From an uncultured Spirochaetia bacterium (GTDB lineage Bacteria > Spirochaetota > Spirochaetia > SZUA-6 > Bin103): a DNA stretch of 64,000 nucleotides. Positions 33,723-42,115 of the stretch are shown here, one piece after another. Position 1 is the stretch's first letter. The number at the start of each line of letters is the position of its first letter. Where the stretch lies: assembly GCA_958296075.1 (NCBI GenBank), contig CATQHW010000003.1, positions 496,001 through 560,000 on the forward strand, in the 5' to 3' direction. Position numbers and translations under genes: made by a program. Under the pieces are notes generated by a model. That model saw nothing but the letters and a program-made list of their open reading frames with translations, was not told the DNA's origin and made no database searches.

Positions 33723-35237
33723 CTACGAGCCGGCGGAGGTCCATGGGAACCGCATCGCGGGGCGGCTGCGCGGCGCGCACAGGCGCGCCGGCACGAAGCC
33801 GCGCCGCCGGCGCTCGATCGTCCCTGCGGCCAGCAGCGCCGCCAGCGCCTCGTCGATCTCCGCCTCGCGCCAGTCGCGGAGGTAGCCGAACCCCCGCGTA
33901 CGCCGCAGCCCGAGGGCGGCCGCGTCATAGGTGGGCCGACCGCCCAACAGCAGCGCGGTCTCGCGCAGGCCGAAGCGCCCGCGGTGCCAGCGCACCAGGC
34001 CGGCGATCCCGGCCGCCTCCGGCGGCGGCTCCGCGACCTCCCGGTCGCAGACGTCGCAGCCGCTGCACGCCACCTCGCCATCCGTGAAGGGCGCCAGGAG
34101 CTGCTCGCGCCGGCAGCGGCGGGAATCGGCATAGCCGAGCATGGCGGCGTAGCGCCGCCGGTCTACCGGCGCCATCGGCTCCAGCCGCCGCCGCTCCGCC
34201 CCACCGGCGTGCAGCAGCAGCGCCTCGGCCGGCCGGCCGTCGCGCCCGGCGCGGCCTGCCTCCTGCAGGTACGCCTCCATCGACGGCGGCGGGTCGAGGT
34301 GCACGGCGGTGCGGATGTCGCCCTTGTCGACACCCATCCCGTAGGCGGAGGTGGCGACCAGCACCCCGTCGGCCGACTCGAAGAACCAGCGTTCGATCGC
34401 CCGCCGCTCGTCGGCGTCCAGGCCGGCGTGATAGAAGCGGGACGAGACGATGCCGGCCGCCTGCAGGTGGCGGGCGTAGTGCTCGGTGCCGCCGCGGCTG
34501 GAGGCGAAGGCGATCAGCGGGCGGGCCATCCGCTCCGCGCACTCGACCAGCGCGCGCCGCTTGGAGAGCACCTCGCGGACCGTGTAGCGCAGGTTGGTCC
34601 GGTCGGGATCGACCGCCACCACCGACACCGGCGCATCGGCGTAGATCACCTCCCGGATGCGCCGGACGATGTCGCCGCTGGCGGTGGCGGTGAAGGCGCT
34701 CACCACCGGGATGCCGGCCGCCCGGATCACCGGGCCCATCTCGACGTAGGCGGGCCGGAACCGGTCGCCCCACTCCGAGATGCAGTGCGCTTCGTCGATC
34801 ACGCAGTGGGAGACGCTCAGGCTGGGCAGCGCCTCCCCGAAGCGGCCGACGAGCGCCTCGGGCGTGGTGAACAACAGGTCGATTTCCCGTTCCGCCAGCC
34901 CGTGCAGGATGCGTCTGCGCTCCGGCTGTTCCTGCGCGCCGGTGAGCGCGGCGACCCGCAGCGGCCCCTCCCGCAGCCGCCGGAGCTGGTCCTGGAGCAG
35001 CGACAGCAGCGGCACGATCACCATCGTCGGACCCGCCAGCAGGCGCGCGGGAAGCTGAAAGCAGAGCGACTTGCCGCTCCCGGTCGGCATCAGCACGATC
35101 TGGCTGCGGCCGTCCAGGATGTTGTCGACCACCAGCCGCTGCGCCGGGTAGAGATAGGGCGCGCCGAAGGTGGCGTGCGCCTCCGCCTCTACCGGGTCAT
35201 CGTAGTCGTGCGCCGCGCCGGCCGCTGCCGTTTCCAC
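33723..35237 (-). CDS. RecQ-like DEAD-box DNA helicase
   Basis: A 504-residue superfamily 2 helicase. Walker A is PTGSGKS near residue 50, the DEAH-type box is VIDEAHCISEWGDRFRP, FTATA is motif III, and the C-terminal lobe has YHAGLD, ATSAYGMGVDKGDIR and QEAGRAGRDG. Four cysteines (CRRE...CSGCDVC) form the zinc-binding subdomain of RecQ. The usual HRDC domain is absent, and the last 100 residues are helical and unlike standard RecQ. It would unwind DNA 3' to 5' in repair or recombination. It overlaps nothing; the intergenic gap to the orphan membrane gene is 93 bases. Confidence 0.88.
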   Translation of the reverse strand: METAAAGAAHDYDDPVEAEAHATFGAPYLYPAQRLVVDNILDGRSQIVLMPTGSGKSLCFQLPARLLAGPTMVIVPLLSLLQDQLRRLREGPLRVAALTGAQEQPERRRILHGLAEREIDLLFTTPEALVGRFGEALPSLSVSHCVIDEAHCISEWGDRFRPAYVEMGPVIRAAGIPVVSAFTATASGDIVRRIREVIYADAPVSVVAVDPDRTNLRYTVREVLSKRRALVECAERMARPLIAFASSRGGTEHYARHLQAAGIVSSRFYHAGLDADERRAIERWFFESADGVLVATSAYGMGVDKGDIRTAVHLDPPPSMEAYLQEAGRAGRDGRPAEALLLHAGGAERRRLEPMAPVDRRRYAAMLGYADSRRCRREQLLAPFTDGEVACSGCDVCDREVAEPPPEAAGIAGLVRWHRGRFGLRETALLLGGRPTYDAAALGLRRTRGFGYLRDWREAEIDEALAALLAAGTIERRRRGFVPARLCAPRSRPAMRFPWTSAGS

Positions 35238-35273
35238 TCCGCAGGAGTTAACGGCGCCGCCGGCGCCGGCGCT

Positions 35274-35999
35274 TCAACGCGCGGGCGGTGGAACGCCAGC
35301 GCGCGGATCGAAGTAGTCGTCCAGCATGACCGTGATCGTGTACAGGCCGCGGTAGAAGATGAAGACGCTGACGTCGACCTGGACGGTGACCTCGCTGACC
35401 AGGACGCGCCCGTCCCGCAGCTCGTAGGCCGCGCGAAGGGCCATGGCGCGCACCATCGGCGGCAGCGGGTCGACCGTGTACTCGATCTCCAGCGGCACGC
35501 CCTGCTCCGAGACCCACGCGCGGCCGCGGATCGTGTACTGCTCTTCCGGCTGTTCGATGCGGTAGCCGACCGCCGGCTGCCCGCGGATCGTGCGCCGGGC
35601 GCCGTCGCGCTCGGCGCCGGCCGCGGCCGTCAGATCGGCCTGGAACGCATCGGAAAACCGCGCGGCGCTGGCGCCGGTCGCGCCGTCGGCATCCAGCCGC
35701 ACTTCCTGCCCGTCCTGCACGGTGCGCACCAGTTCGTAGGTCAGCTCGCCGCCGGCGACCCGTGCGCGCACCTCGGTCTCGCGGCTCGAGCGGAGCGTGC
35801 CGTCCGCCGACCGTTCCTGCGTGCGCGTCACCCGGGTGCGGGGAACCAGGTGCTCGCCGGCCGTGACCAGGGCGACCGCCCGCTCCCAGAGGGCGTCCGC
35901 GCTCGCCGGCGCGGCGGCGGCCAGCAGCAGCGCGGTGACGCAGGCGCGCCGCGCGCGTACCCTGCCGGCGGCCGGCACCGCGCATGCGCTCGCACCCAT
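35274..35999 (-). CDS. Exported protein of unknown function, LolA-like fold possible
   Basis: A 241-residue protein with an N-terminal signal peptide after an unusually long, Arg-rich n-region (RVRARRACVTALLLAAAAPASA). The mature part is all-beta in appearance, with repeated strands such as ELTYELVRTVQDGQEVRLD and GQPAVGYRIEQPEEQYTIRGRAWV. This recalls LolA/LppX-type lipoprotein carriers or outer-membrane sorting proteins, but the match is weak. Its ATG at 35999 lies 16 bases inside the divergent methyltransferase gene start, so one of the two starts may be wrong or the genes share one promoter region. Confidence 0.6.
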   Translation of the reverse strand: MGASACAVPAAGRVRARRACVTALLLAAAAPASADALWERAVALVTAGEHLVPRTRVTRTQERSADGTLRSSRETEVRARVAGGELTYELVRTVQDGQEVRLDADGATGASAARFSDAFQADLTAAAGAERDGARRTIRGQPAVGYRIEQPEEQYTIRGRAWVSEQGVPLEIEYTVDPLPPMVRAMALRAAYELRDGRVLVSEVTVQVDVSVFIFYRGLYTITVMLDDYFDPRAGVPPPAR

Positions 36000-36748
36000 T
36001 TCCCTATTCTGCCACCGTCGAGGTGGACGGCATAGCGCTGCCGGCGGCGGCGGTCTGGTCGCTGCTGGCAGCGCACCTGACGCCGGCGCGGCGGCAGCGC
36101 ATCCGCGAGGTGGCCGCCCGGCGCAGCTTTGCGGTCGCCACGGTCCTGGAGCAGGTCCACGACGACGGCAACGTCGCGGCCGTGCTGCGCACCTGCGAGG
36201 CGGTCGGCTTCCCGGCCGTGCACGTGATCAGGGCGGGGACCGCTGAGCCGGGGACGCCGCGCCCGCCCAACCGGGTCACCCAGGGGGCGCAGCGGTGGCT
36301 GGAGGTGGCGTGGTGGGACCCCGGCGAGCCGTGGGTCGACCGCCTGCGCGGTGCGGGCTACCGCGTGCTGGTGACCCGTGCCGGCGGCGGGCGGGCGATC
36401 GAGCAGGTCGACTTCACCCCGCCGGCCGCGGTGGTATTCGGCAACGAACACGCCGGCGTCACGGACGCGACGGCGGCCGCCGCCGACGGCTGGTTCTCGA
36501 TCCCGATGGCCGGCTTCACGCGCAGCTTCAACGTCAGCGTCGCCGTGGCGCTGGTGCTGCAGCACGCGCGCCGCTCGCGCGCTGAGGCGCCCGGCGCGGG
36601 CGGCGACCTGACCGCCGATCAGCGGCTGATCCTGGCCGCCCGGTACGCCGTGCGTTCGCTGCCGAGCGCCGCAGCGCTGCTGCGCCGCGCGGTGCGCGAC
36701 GGTTCGTTTGACACCGGCGGTCGCAGACCGGACGGTACCGACCCATGA
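35984..36748 (+). CDS. SpoU/TrmH-family RNA 2'-O-methyltransferase
   Basis: A 254-residue protein of the SPOUT group that methylates ribose in tRNA or rRNA. Motif 1 lies in VLEQVHDDGNVAAVLRTCEA, motif 2 in VVFGNEHAGV, and the knot motif 3 in SIPMAGFTRSFNVSVAVALVL, with the SAM-binding loop. tRNA guanosine-18 methylation (TrmH) is the likeliest role. ATG 35984 gives a 13-residue leader before the first strand; GTG 36023 is another option that would remove the overlap with the divergent gene. Its stop overlaps the fabV start as ATGA, so the two are coupled though unrelated in function. Confidence 0.88.
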   Translation: MRSHPFPYSATVEVDGIALPAAAVWSLLAAHLTPARRQRIREVAARRSFAVATVLEQVHDDGNVAAVLRTCEAVGFPAVHVIRAGTAEPGTPRPPNRVTQGAQRWLEVAWWDPGEPWVDRLRGAGYRVLVTRAGGGRAIEQVDFTPPAAVVFGNEHAGVTDATAAAADGWFSIPMAGFTRSFNVSVAVALVLQHARRSRAEAPGAGGDLTADQRLILAARYAVRSLPSAAALLRRAVRDGSFDTGGRRPDGTDP

Positions 36749-37944
36749 TCATCGAACCGCGCGTGCGCGGCTTCATCTGCATGACCGCGCACCCCGACGG
36801 CTGCGCCGCGAACGTCGGCGAGCAGATCGCCCACGTCCGCGCGCGCGGCCGCATCGACGGCCCGCGCTCGGTACTGGTCGTCGGCGCGTCGACCGGCTAC
36901 GGGCTCGCTTCGCGCATCGTCGCCGCGTTCGGGTGCGGCGCGAAGACGGCCGGCGTCTTCTTCGAGCGGCCCGGCTCGGCCAAGCGGACCGCCTCCGCCG
37001 GCTGGTACAACAGCGCGGCGTTCGAGCGGGCGGCGGCGGACGCCGGACTGGGCGCGTGGAGCTACAACGGCGACGCCTTCGCCGACCAGGCCAAAGAGCG
37101 CGTGGCCGGCCTGATCGCCGAGCATCTGGACGGGTCGGTCGATCTGGTCGTCTACAGCCTCGCCGCGCCGCGCCGCGTCCATCCGGAGAGCGGCGAGACC
37201 TTCAATTCGATCATCAAGCCGATCGGCGCTCCGTTCACGGGCAAGACGATCGACGCCCGCACCGGCGCCCTGGCCGACGCCGCCATCGAGCCGGCCACCG
37301 GCCGGGAGGTCGAGCAGACCGTGGCGGTGATGGGCGGCGACGACTGGCGGCGCTGGATGGAGGCCCTGGACGGCGCCGGCGCGCTCGCCGGCGGCTGCCG
37401 CACCGTCGCCTACACCTACCTGGGCCCCGAGCACACGTGGCCGATCTACCGCGACGGCACGATCGGCAAGGCCAAGGAGGACCTGCAGCGGACCGCCGGC
37501 GCGCTCGACCGGTGGCTGCGCGCCCGGTGCGGCGGCCGGGCGCTGCTGTCGGTCAACCGCGCGCTGGTGACGCAGGCCAGCGCCGCGATCCCGACGGTGG
37601 CGGTCTATCTGGCCATGCTGTCGCCGCTGCTGCGCGAGCGCGGCGCGGACGAGGGGTGCATCGAGCAGATCGACCGCCTGTTCCGGGAGCGCCTGTACGT
37701 CGCCGGCGGCGTTCCGGTCGACGGGGCCGGCCGCATCCGGCTGGACGACCACGAGATGGCGGAGGCGGCGCAGGCGGCGGTACGCGAGCGCTGGGAGCGG
37801 GTCACCGAGCAGGGGTACCGGCAGGTCCTCGACGTCGACGGCTACCGGCGCGAGTTCCTGCGGCTGTTCGGCTTCGGGATGCCGGACGTCGACTACGGCG
37901 CGGACGTCGACCCCCAGGTGCCGATCCCGTCGATCGACGGCTGA
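36745..37944 (+). CDS. fabV: Trans-2-enoyl-ACP/CoA reductase, FabV/TER type
   Basis: A 399-residue NADH-dependent enoyl reductase, the usual FabV length. GASTGYGLASRI is the FabV-type NAD loop. The catalytic Tyr235 and Lys244 form the Y-x8-K pair, wider than in FabI; the numbering agrees with well-studied FabV enzymes. The segment RRVHP near the active site and the C-terminal FGFGMPDVDYGADVDPQ are also typical. It completes fatty acid elongation or reduces crotonyl-CoA in butyrate formation. FabV is common in some proteobacteria and treponemes. ATG 36745 overlaps the preceding stop as ATGA. Confidence 0.95.
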   Translation: MIIEPRVRGFICMTAHPDGCAANVGEQIAHVRARGRIDGPRSVLVVGASTGYGLASRIVAAFGCGAKTAGVFFERPGSAKRTASAGWYNSAAFERAAADAGLGAWSYNGDAFADQAKERVAGLIAEHLDGSVDLVVYSLAAPRRVHPESGETFNSIIKPIGAPFTGKTIDARTGALADAAIEPATGREVEQTVAVMGGDDWRRWMEALDGAGALAGGCRTVAYTYLGPEHTWPIYRDGTIGKAKEDLQRTAGALDRWLRARCGGRALLSVNRALVTQASAAIPTVAVYLAMLSPLLRERGADEGCIEQIDRLFRERLYVAGGVPVDGAGRIRLDDHEMAEAAQAAVRERWERVTEQGYRQVLDVDGYRREFLRLFGFGMPDVDYGADVDPQVPIPSIDG

Positions 37945-37957
37945 CCGGCGGGCGGGG

Positions 37958-38722
37958 GTGACGGTGCCGTTCGACGCCGAGTTGGAGGTCGCCAAGCGGG
38001 CCGCCCGCGCCGCTGGCGCCATCCATCTCTCGCGGCGCGGCGCCGGCGAGGTCTCGTTCAAGGCGGACGCGTCGCCGGTGACCGAGGTCGACCGCCGGTG
38101 CGAGGCGCTCATCCGCGGCGAGCTGCTCGGCGCGTTCCCGGCCGACGGCTTCCTGGGCGAGGAGTCGGGGCCGGCCGCCGGGAGCAGCGGGCGCACCTGG
38201 ATCGTCGACCCGCTGGACGGTACCCGGCCCTACATCAGGGGGATCGTCACGCACGCGGTGCTGATCGCGCTGGAGGACGCGGCCGGCCCGGCGCTCGGCG
38301 TGATCCACCTGCCGGCCATGGACCTGACGTGCTGGGCGGCGCGCGGCGGCGGCGCCTACTGCAACGGCGAGCCGGCCCGTGTGTCGGCGACCGCTGCGTT
38401 GGCCGACGCCATGGGCAGCGGCCTGGGCTTCGTGCAGCGATTCGACGAGCCGCTCGGCGCGCGGCTGTTCGCGCTGCTGCGCCGCACCGGCTACAGCTAC
38501 GGGTTCATGGACGCCTATTCGTACGTCTGCCTGGCGACCGGCCGCATCGACTTCTGCGTCAACCTGCTCGACGCCCCGTGGGACTGCGCCGCGGCGGCGG
38601 CCATCGTCGCCGCCGCGGGCGGCCGCTGGTCCAACGCCGACGGCGCCGCATCGGTGCACCGCGGCACCTTCGTGGCCAGCAACGGCGTCCTTCATCGAGC
38701 GGTGCTCGACGCGCTCCGGTAA
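37958..38722 (+). CDS. Inositol monophosphatase-family phosphatase
   Basis: A 254-residue magnesium-dependent sugar phosphatase. The metal sites are seen in order: LGEESG, WIVDPLDGTRPY, and the C-terminal APWDCAAAAAI, the three family motifs. Substrates in this family include inositol phosphate, histidinol phosphate and PAP, and the sequence does not decide. GTG 37958 is used; a second GTG at 37964 is equally good. It follows fabV by 13 bases and may be co-transcribed with it. Confidence 0.87.
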   Translation: MTVPFDAELEVAKRAARAAGAIHLSRRGAGEVSFKADASPVTEVDRRCEALIRGELLGAFPADGFLGEESGPAAGSSGRTWIVDPLDGTRPYIRGIVTHAVLIALEDAAGPALGVIHLPAMDLTCWAARGGGAYCNGEPARVSATAALADAMGSGLGFVQRFDEPLGARLFALLRRTGYSYGFMDAYSYVCLATGRIDFCVNLLDAPWDCAAAAAIVAAAGGRWSNADGAASVHRGTFVASNGVLHRAVLDALR

Positions 38723-38794
38723 TACGGCGCGCGGCGCTTCATCGCCGGTTGGAACTCCCGGCGCGCCGGCAGCCGGAACCGACCTCACACCGGG

Positions 38795-38800
38795 TAGAAT
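38795..38800 (+). promoter_or_regulatory. Possible -10 element for leaderless AAA/nuclease gene
   Basis: TAGAAT (five of six consensus matches) ends six bases before the ATG at 38807, with no ribosome-binding site between. This is the layout of leaderless transcription. No convincing -35 was seen. Confidence 0.35.
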
Positions 38801-38806
38801 GCCGGT

Positions 38807-40588
38807 ATGCTGGCGCCTGAATCGCCGCCGCTCCGCGCTCTCCCGCCGTTTCCGGCGATCCCGTACGGCCTTGCCTACTTCAAGGGCATCCGCCGGGAAG
38901 GCTGCCTGTACGTGGACAAGACGCGCTTCCTGCACGCGTTGGAACAGGAGCGGTTCGTGTTCTTCATCCGCCCGCGGCGCTTCGGCAAGACCTGCTGGCT
39001 GTCGCTGCTGGAGAGTTACTACGCGCGCACCGAGGCCGGCGACTTCGAGGCGGTGTTCGCCGGCACCGACATCGGGCGCGCACCCACCCCCAACCGCAGC
39101 CGCTACGTGGTGCTGCGGTTCAACTTCTCGGCCTTCAACGACGCCCTGGAGACGCTGGAGCGGAACTTCGAGAACTACTGCCACATCCAGCTCATCTACA
39201 CGCTGGAAGCCTGCCCGGAGCTGTTCCCGGAACGGGTGGTCCACCGAATCTGCTCGCAGGCGACCATCAACGACAAGCTCAACGCGCTGTTCCGGCACTC
39301 CCAGCTCGCGCAGATCCCGCTCTACGTCCTGATCGACGAGTACGACAACTTCGCCAACACGATCCTCGCGCATCAGGGCACTGACGCCTATCACTCGTTT
39401 ACCCACGGCGGCGGCTTCTACCGCAACTTCTTCGCCACGCTCAAGGCCGGCACCGAGAACGGCAGCATCGAGCGGCTGTTCGTGACCGGCGTCTCGCCGA
39501 TCACCATGGACGACGTCACCAGCGGCTTCAACATCGGCGCCAACCTGAGCCTGCGCCCCGCGTTCAACGAGATGCTCGGCTTCACCGAGCACGAGGTGCG
39601 GGACATGCTGGAGACCTACCGGGACCTGGGCGTGTTCGACCAGGACCCGGAAGCCGCGCTCGACACGATGCGCGAGTGGTACGACGGCTACCGGTTCGCC
39701 ACGGCCGCCGACAACGTCGTCTATAACACCGACTTGGTGCTCTATTACCTGAAGCACTCGCTGCCCAACGAGCCGGGACCCGACAACCTGATCGACGCCA
39801 ACGTGCGCATCGACTACGGCAAGCTGCGCCACCTGCTGACGGTCGGGCAGCGGTTGAACGGCAATTTCGACCTGCTGCGCGACGTGATCGCCGAGGGGTG
39901 GGCCGACAGCGAGATCGTGGACAGCTTTCCGCTGGCGCGGCTCGCCGAACGGGAGAACTTCCTGTCGCTGCTGCACTACTTCGGCCTGTTGAGCATTCGC
40001 GGCGTGACCGCCGGGACGCCGCGGCTCGGCATTCCCAACCAGACGGTGCGGCGGCTGATGTACGGCTACCTGCGCGACGCCTATGACGACGTGGGGGTGT
40101 TTTCGCTGGACTTGGTGGAGTTCGACCGGCTGACGCGGCGGATGGCGCTGGCGGGCGACTGGCGGCCGGCGTTCGAGCGGCTGAGCGCGGCGGTGGCGGA
40201 GCAGACCAGCGTGCGCGACTACCTGCAGGGCGAGAAGGTGGTGCAGGGCTTTCTGGCCGCCTACCTGAGCACGTCGAGCTATTTCGTGTTCCACACTGAG
40301 ATGGAGCTGGCCAAGGGCTACGCCGACCTGGTGCTGGAGCCGCGCCCGGCGCGCTATCCGGGCATGCGCTACGGCTACGTGATCGAGTTGAAGTACCTGT
40401 CGCGCGGCGCGGCGGAGGAGCAGGTAGCGACAACGGCCGCCGAGGCGGCGGCGCAGGTGCGCGGGTATCTGGGGGACGGCCGGCTGGCGCGCCGCTACCC
40501 GGAGGCGGAGTTCAAGGGGCTGGCGCTGGTGTTCTGCGGCTGGGAACTGGTCCATAGCGCAGAGGTGGCGGAGGTGCAGGTAGCGTGA
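38807..40588 (+). CDS. AAA-ATPase-like protein with PD-(D/E)XK nuclease domain
   Basis: A 593-residue protein of the PF09820/PF08011 type. The N-terminal IPYGLAYFKGIRREG and YVDKTRFL lead to a Walker A-like RPRRFGKTCWLSLL; VLIDEYDNF supplies a Walker B-like motif. The C-terminal domain carries ADLVLEPRP and GYVIELKYLSR, giving the D and ExK residues of a PD-(D/E)XK fold. These proteins are abundant in Spirochaetes, Bacteroidetes and Clostridia, often in many copies; their function is unknown. The final Val-Ala codons overlap a small membrane protein gene as GTGA. Three decayed relatives lie in this window. Confidence 0.88.
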   Translation: MLAPESPPLRALPPFPAIPYGLAYFKGIRREGCLYVDKTRFLHALEQERFVFFIRPRRFGKTCWLSLLESYYARTEAGDFEAVFAGTDIGRAPTPNRSRYVVLRFNFSAFNDALETLERNFENYCHIQLIYTLEACPELFPERVVHRICSQATINDKLNALFRHSQLAQIPLYVLIDEYDNFANTILAHQGTDAYHSFTHGGGFYRNFFATLKAGTENGSIERLFVTGVSPITMDDVTSGFNIGANLSLRPAFNEMLGFTEHEVRDMLETYRDLGVFDQDPEAALDTMREWYDGYRFATAADNVVYNTDLVLYYLKHSLPNEPGPDNLIDANVRIDYGKLRHLLTVGQRLNGNFDLLRDVIAEGWADSEIVDSFPLARLAERENFLSLLHYFGLLSIRGVTAGTPRLGIPNQTVRRLMYGYLRDAYDDVGVFSLDLVEFDRLTRRMALAGDWRPAFERLSAAVAEQTSVRDYLQGEKVVQGFLAAYLSTSSYFVFHTEMELAKGYADLVLEPRPARYPGMRYGYVIELKYLSRGAAEEQVATTAAEAAAQVRGYLGDGRLARRYPEAEFKGLALVFCGWELVHSAEVAEVQVA

Positions 40589-40953
40589 GACACCGGCGCC
40601 AGTGGCCGCGCGCGTCGACCTGGATCGCGCTGCTCACCGGACTCAGCGGGGCCGTGCAGGTGACCCTGGGGGTCGCGCGGCTCGTCGTGCCGGCTTACCT
40701 GCCGATGGAGAACGACAGCGGCGACGAGGTGTCGGGCCTCGTCCGGATCGTCTTCGGCGTTTTCCTGATCCTGCTGGCCAAGGGTCTGATGGAGCGCCGG
40801 CGGATCGCATGGGTCGCCGCCGTGGCCCTGTCGGCGGCGCAGGCGGCGGTAAGTCTGCATCGAGCGTTCCAGGGCGAAGGCGTCGTCCTGCCGGTCGCGG
40901 AATTGTTGTCGATCGCCGTGCTGCTGGCGTTTCACCGGAGGTTCTCGCTGTAG
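40585..40953 (+). CDS. Small four-helix membrane protein, unknown function
   Basis: A 122-residue protein with about four hydrophobic helices and no family I recognise. GTG 40585 overlaps the stop of the AAA/nuclease gene by 4 bases, so its translation is probably coupled. The helices (WIALLTGLSGAVQVTLGVARLVV, GLVRIVFGVFLILLAKGLM, IAWVAAVALSAAQAAVSL, LLSIAVLLAFH) resemble the integral part of DUF2156-type or lysyltransferase membrane proteins only loosely. Its 3' end abuts a field of gene remnants. Confidence 0.6.
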   Translation: MRHRRQWPRASTWIALLTGLSGAVQVTLGVARLVVPAYLPMENDSGDEVSGLVRIVFGVFLILLAKGLMERRRIAWVAAVALSAAQAAVSLHRAFQGEGVVLPVAELLSIAVLLAFHRRFSL

Positions 40954-41061
40954 GTTACGAGCGCGAAGTAGACGGCGTCGCTCCAGCCGTCCAGGTTTCT
41001 GAACTGGTCGCGCAGCAGATAGGAGCCGACGATGCCGTACGCCAGCGCCCAGATATTGCGA
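40951..41061 (-). pseudogene. Potassium-channel pore fragment
   Basis: On the minus strand the frame reads YGIVGSYLLRDQF, a short link, then GWSDAVYFALVTYS, which closely recalls the pore helix of two-helix potassium channels, where TVGYGD should follow. The sequence breaks off at that very point, at the end of the upstream membrane protein gene. There is no start codon, and the rest of the channel is missing. This is a relic, recognised by motif only. Confidence 0.42.
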
Positions 41062-41070
41062 CGGCCATGG

Positions 41071-41285
41071 CCGAGCAGACCAGCGTGCGCGACTACCTGC
41101 AGGGCGAGAAGGTGGTGCAGGCTTTCTGGCCGCCTATCTGAGCACGTCAAGCTATTTCGTGTTTCACACCGAGCTGGAGCTGGCCAAGGGCTAGGACCCG
41201 AAGCCGCGCTCGACACGATGCGCGAGTTCACGGGGCTGGCGCTGGTGTTCTGCGGCTGGGAGCTCGTGCAGAGCGAAGCGGTGAC
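41071..41285 (+). pseudogene. Scrambled fragments of an AAA/PD-(D/E)XK gene
   Basis: Three pieces matching the gene at 38807-40588 lie end to end in the wrong order. 41071-41192 resembles 40197-40319 (EQTSVRDYLQGEK) with a one-base deletion; 41193-41227 resembles about 39643-39678; 41228-41280 resembles about 40509-40560. Stop codons and frame changes break it. It is a rearranged remnant of a paralogue, not a functional gene. Confidence 0.82.
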
Positions 41286-41350
41286 GGTCGCCGGGGCCGG
41301 GGCCGGGCGTCTCGCCGACCGGCGATCTCGACGGCCGGTCGGCGACGGCA

Positions 41351-41356
41351 TAAGGT
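41351..41356 (+). promoter_or_regulatory. Possible -10 element before the ThuA gene
   Basis: TAAGGT ends six bases before the ATG at 41363. No -35 or ribosome-binding site is evident. The spacing matches leaderless transcription, but the pattern is common enough to arise by chance. Confidence 0.28.
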
Positions 41357-41362
41357 GGCGGC

Positions 41363-42092
41363 ATGATCGACGTGACGGTGGTGCGAGTTCATCCAGGAAC
41401 GGGAAGATCCCGAGGTCGCCGCGGTCTATCCGCACGGGATACACGAGGCGATCGCCCAGGGGCTGCGGCGCGAGTCCGACTTGGCGGTGACCACCGCCAG
41501 CCTGGACCAGCGCGATCAGGGGCTGTCGCAGGAACGGCTCGACGCCACCGAGGTGTTGATCTGGTGGGGGCACAAGGGGCATGCCCAGGTCGATGAGGCG
41601 ACCGTAGACCGCGTGCAACTCCGTGCCAACGACGGCATGGGACTGATCCTGCTCCACTCCTCGCACGTCTCCAAGATCATGAAGCGGGTGCTCGGCACGC
41701 GCTGCAGCCTGCGCCACCGCGACATCGGCGAGCGCGAGCGCGTCTGGAACGTCGAGCCCAACCACCCGATCACGCAGGGGATCGGCGACTACTTCGAGAT
41801 CGAGCGCGAGGAGCTGTACGGCGAACGCTTCGACATCCCCGCGCCGGACGAATTGATCTTCGTTTCCTGGTTCGAGGGGGGCGAGGTGTTCCGCTCGGGC
41901 GTCACCTACCGCCGCGGCAATGGCAAGGTCTTCTACTTCCAGCCGGGACACGAGACCTACCCGATCTACTACCAGCCGGAGATCGTACGGGTGCTGGTCA
42001 ACGCCGTGCGCTGGGCGGCACCGCTGCGCATCATCCCGGGCGTCGCCGGCATCAAGGCCGAGCCGCTGGAGCCGGCGCGGCGCGGCGGCTGA
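41363..42092 (+). pseudogene. ThuA-family gene with a one-base frameshift near its start
   Basis: The family resemblance runs through both frames: DVTV at the start, then EFIQEREDPEVAAVYPHGIHEAI in another frame, joining the long frame from 41481 onward (TEVLIWWGHKGH, GLILLHSSH, SWFEGGEVFRSG, YRRGNGKVFYFQPGHE). Adding one T near 41383, in GTGACGGTGGTGCG, would restore a single 243-residue ThuA-like protein. ThuA proteins are glutamine-amidotransferase-fold proteins tied to trehalose use or glucoside oxidation. Either the gene is recently broken or the sequence has an error here. A TTG at 41481 could still make a shorter protein. Confidence 0.78.
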
Positions 42093-42115
42093 ATCGGGCG
42101 AGCCTCCGGCTCCGC

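Noticed and set aside
37802-40555. 917-codon minus-strand open frame opposite the phosphatase and AAA/nuclease genes
   Set aside because: Antisense to genes with clear motifs; its sequence is His/Gln/Val-rich shadow.
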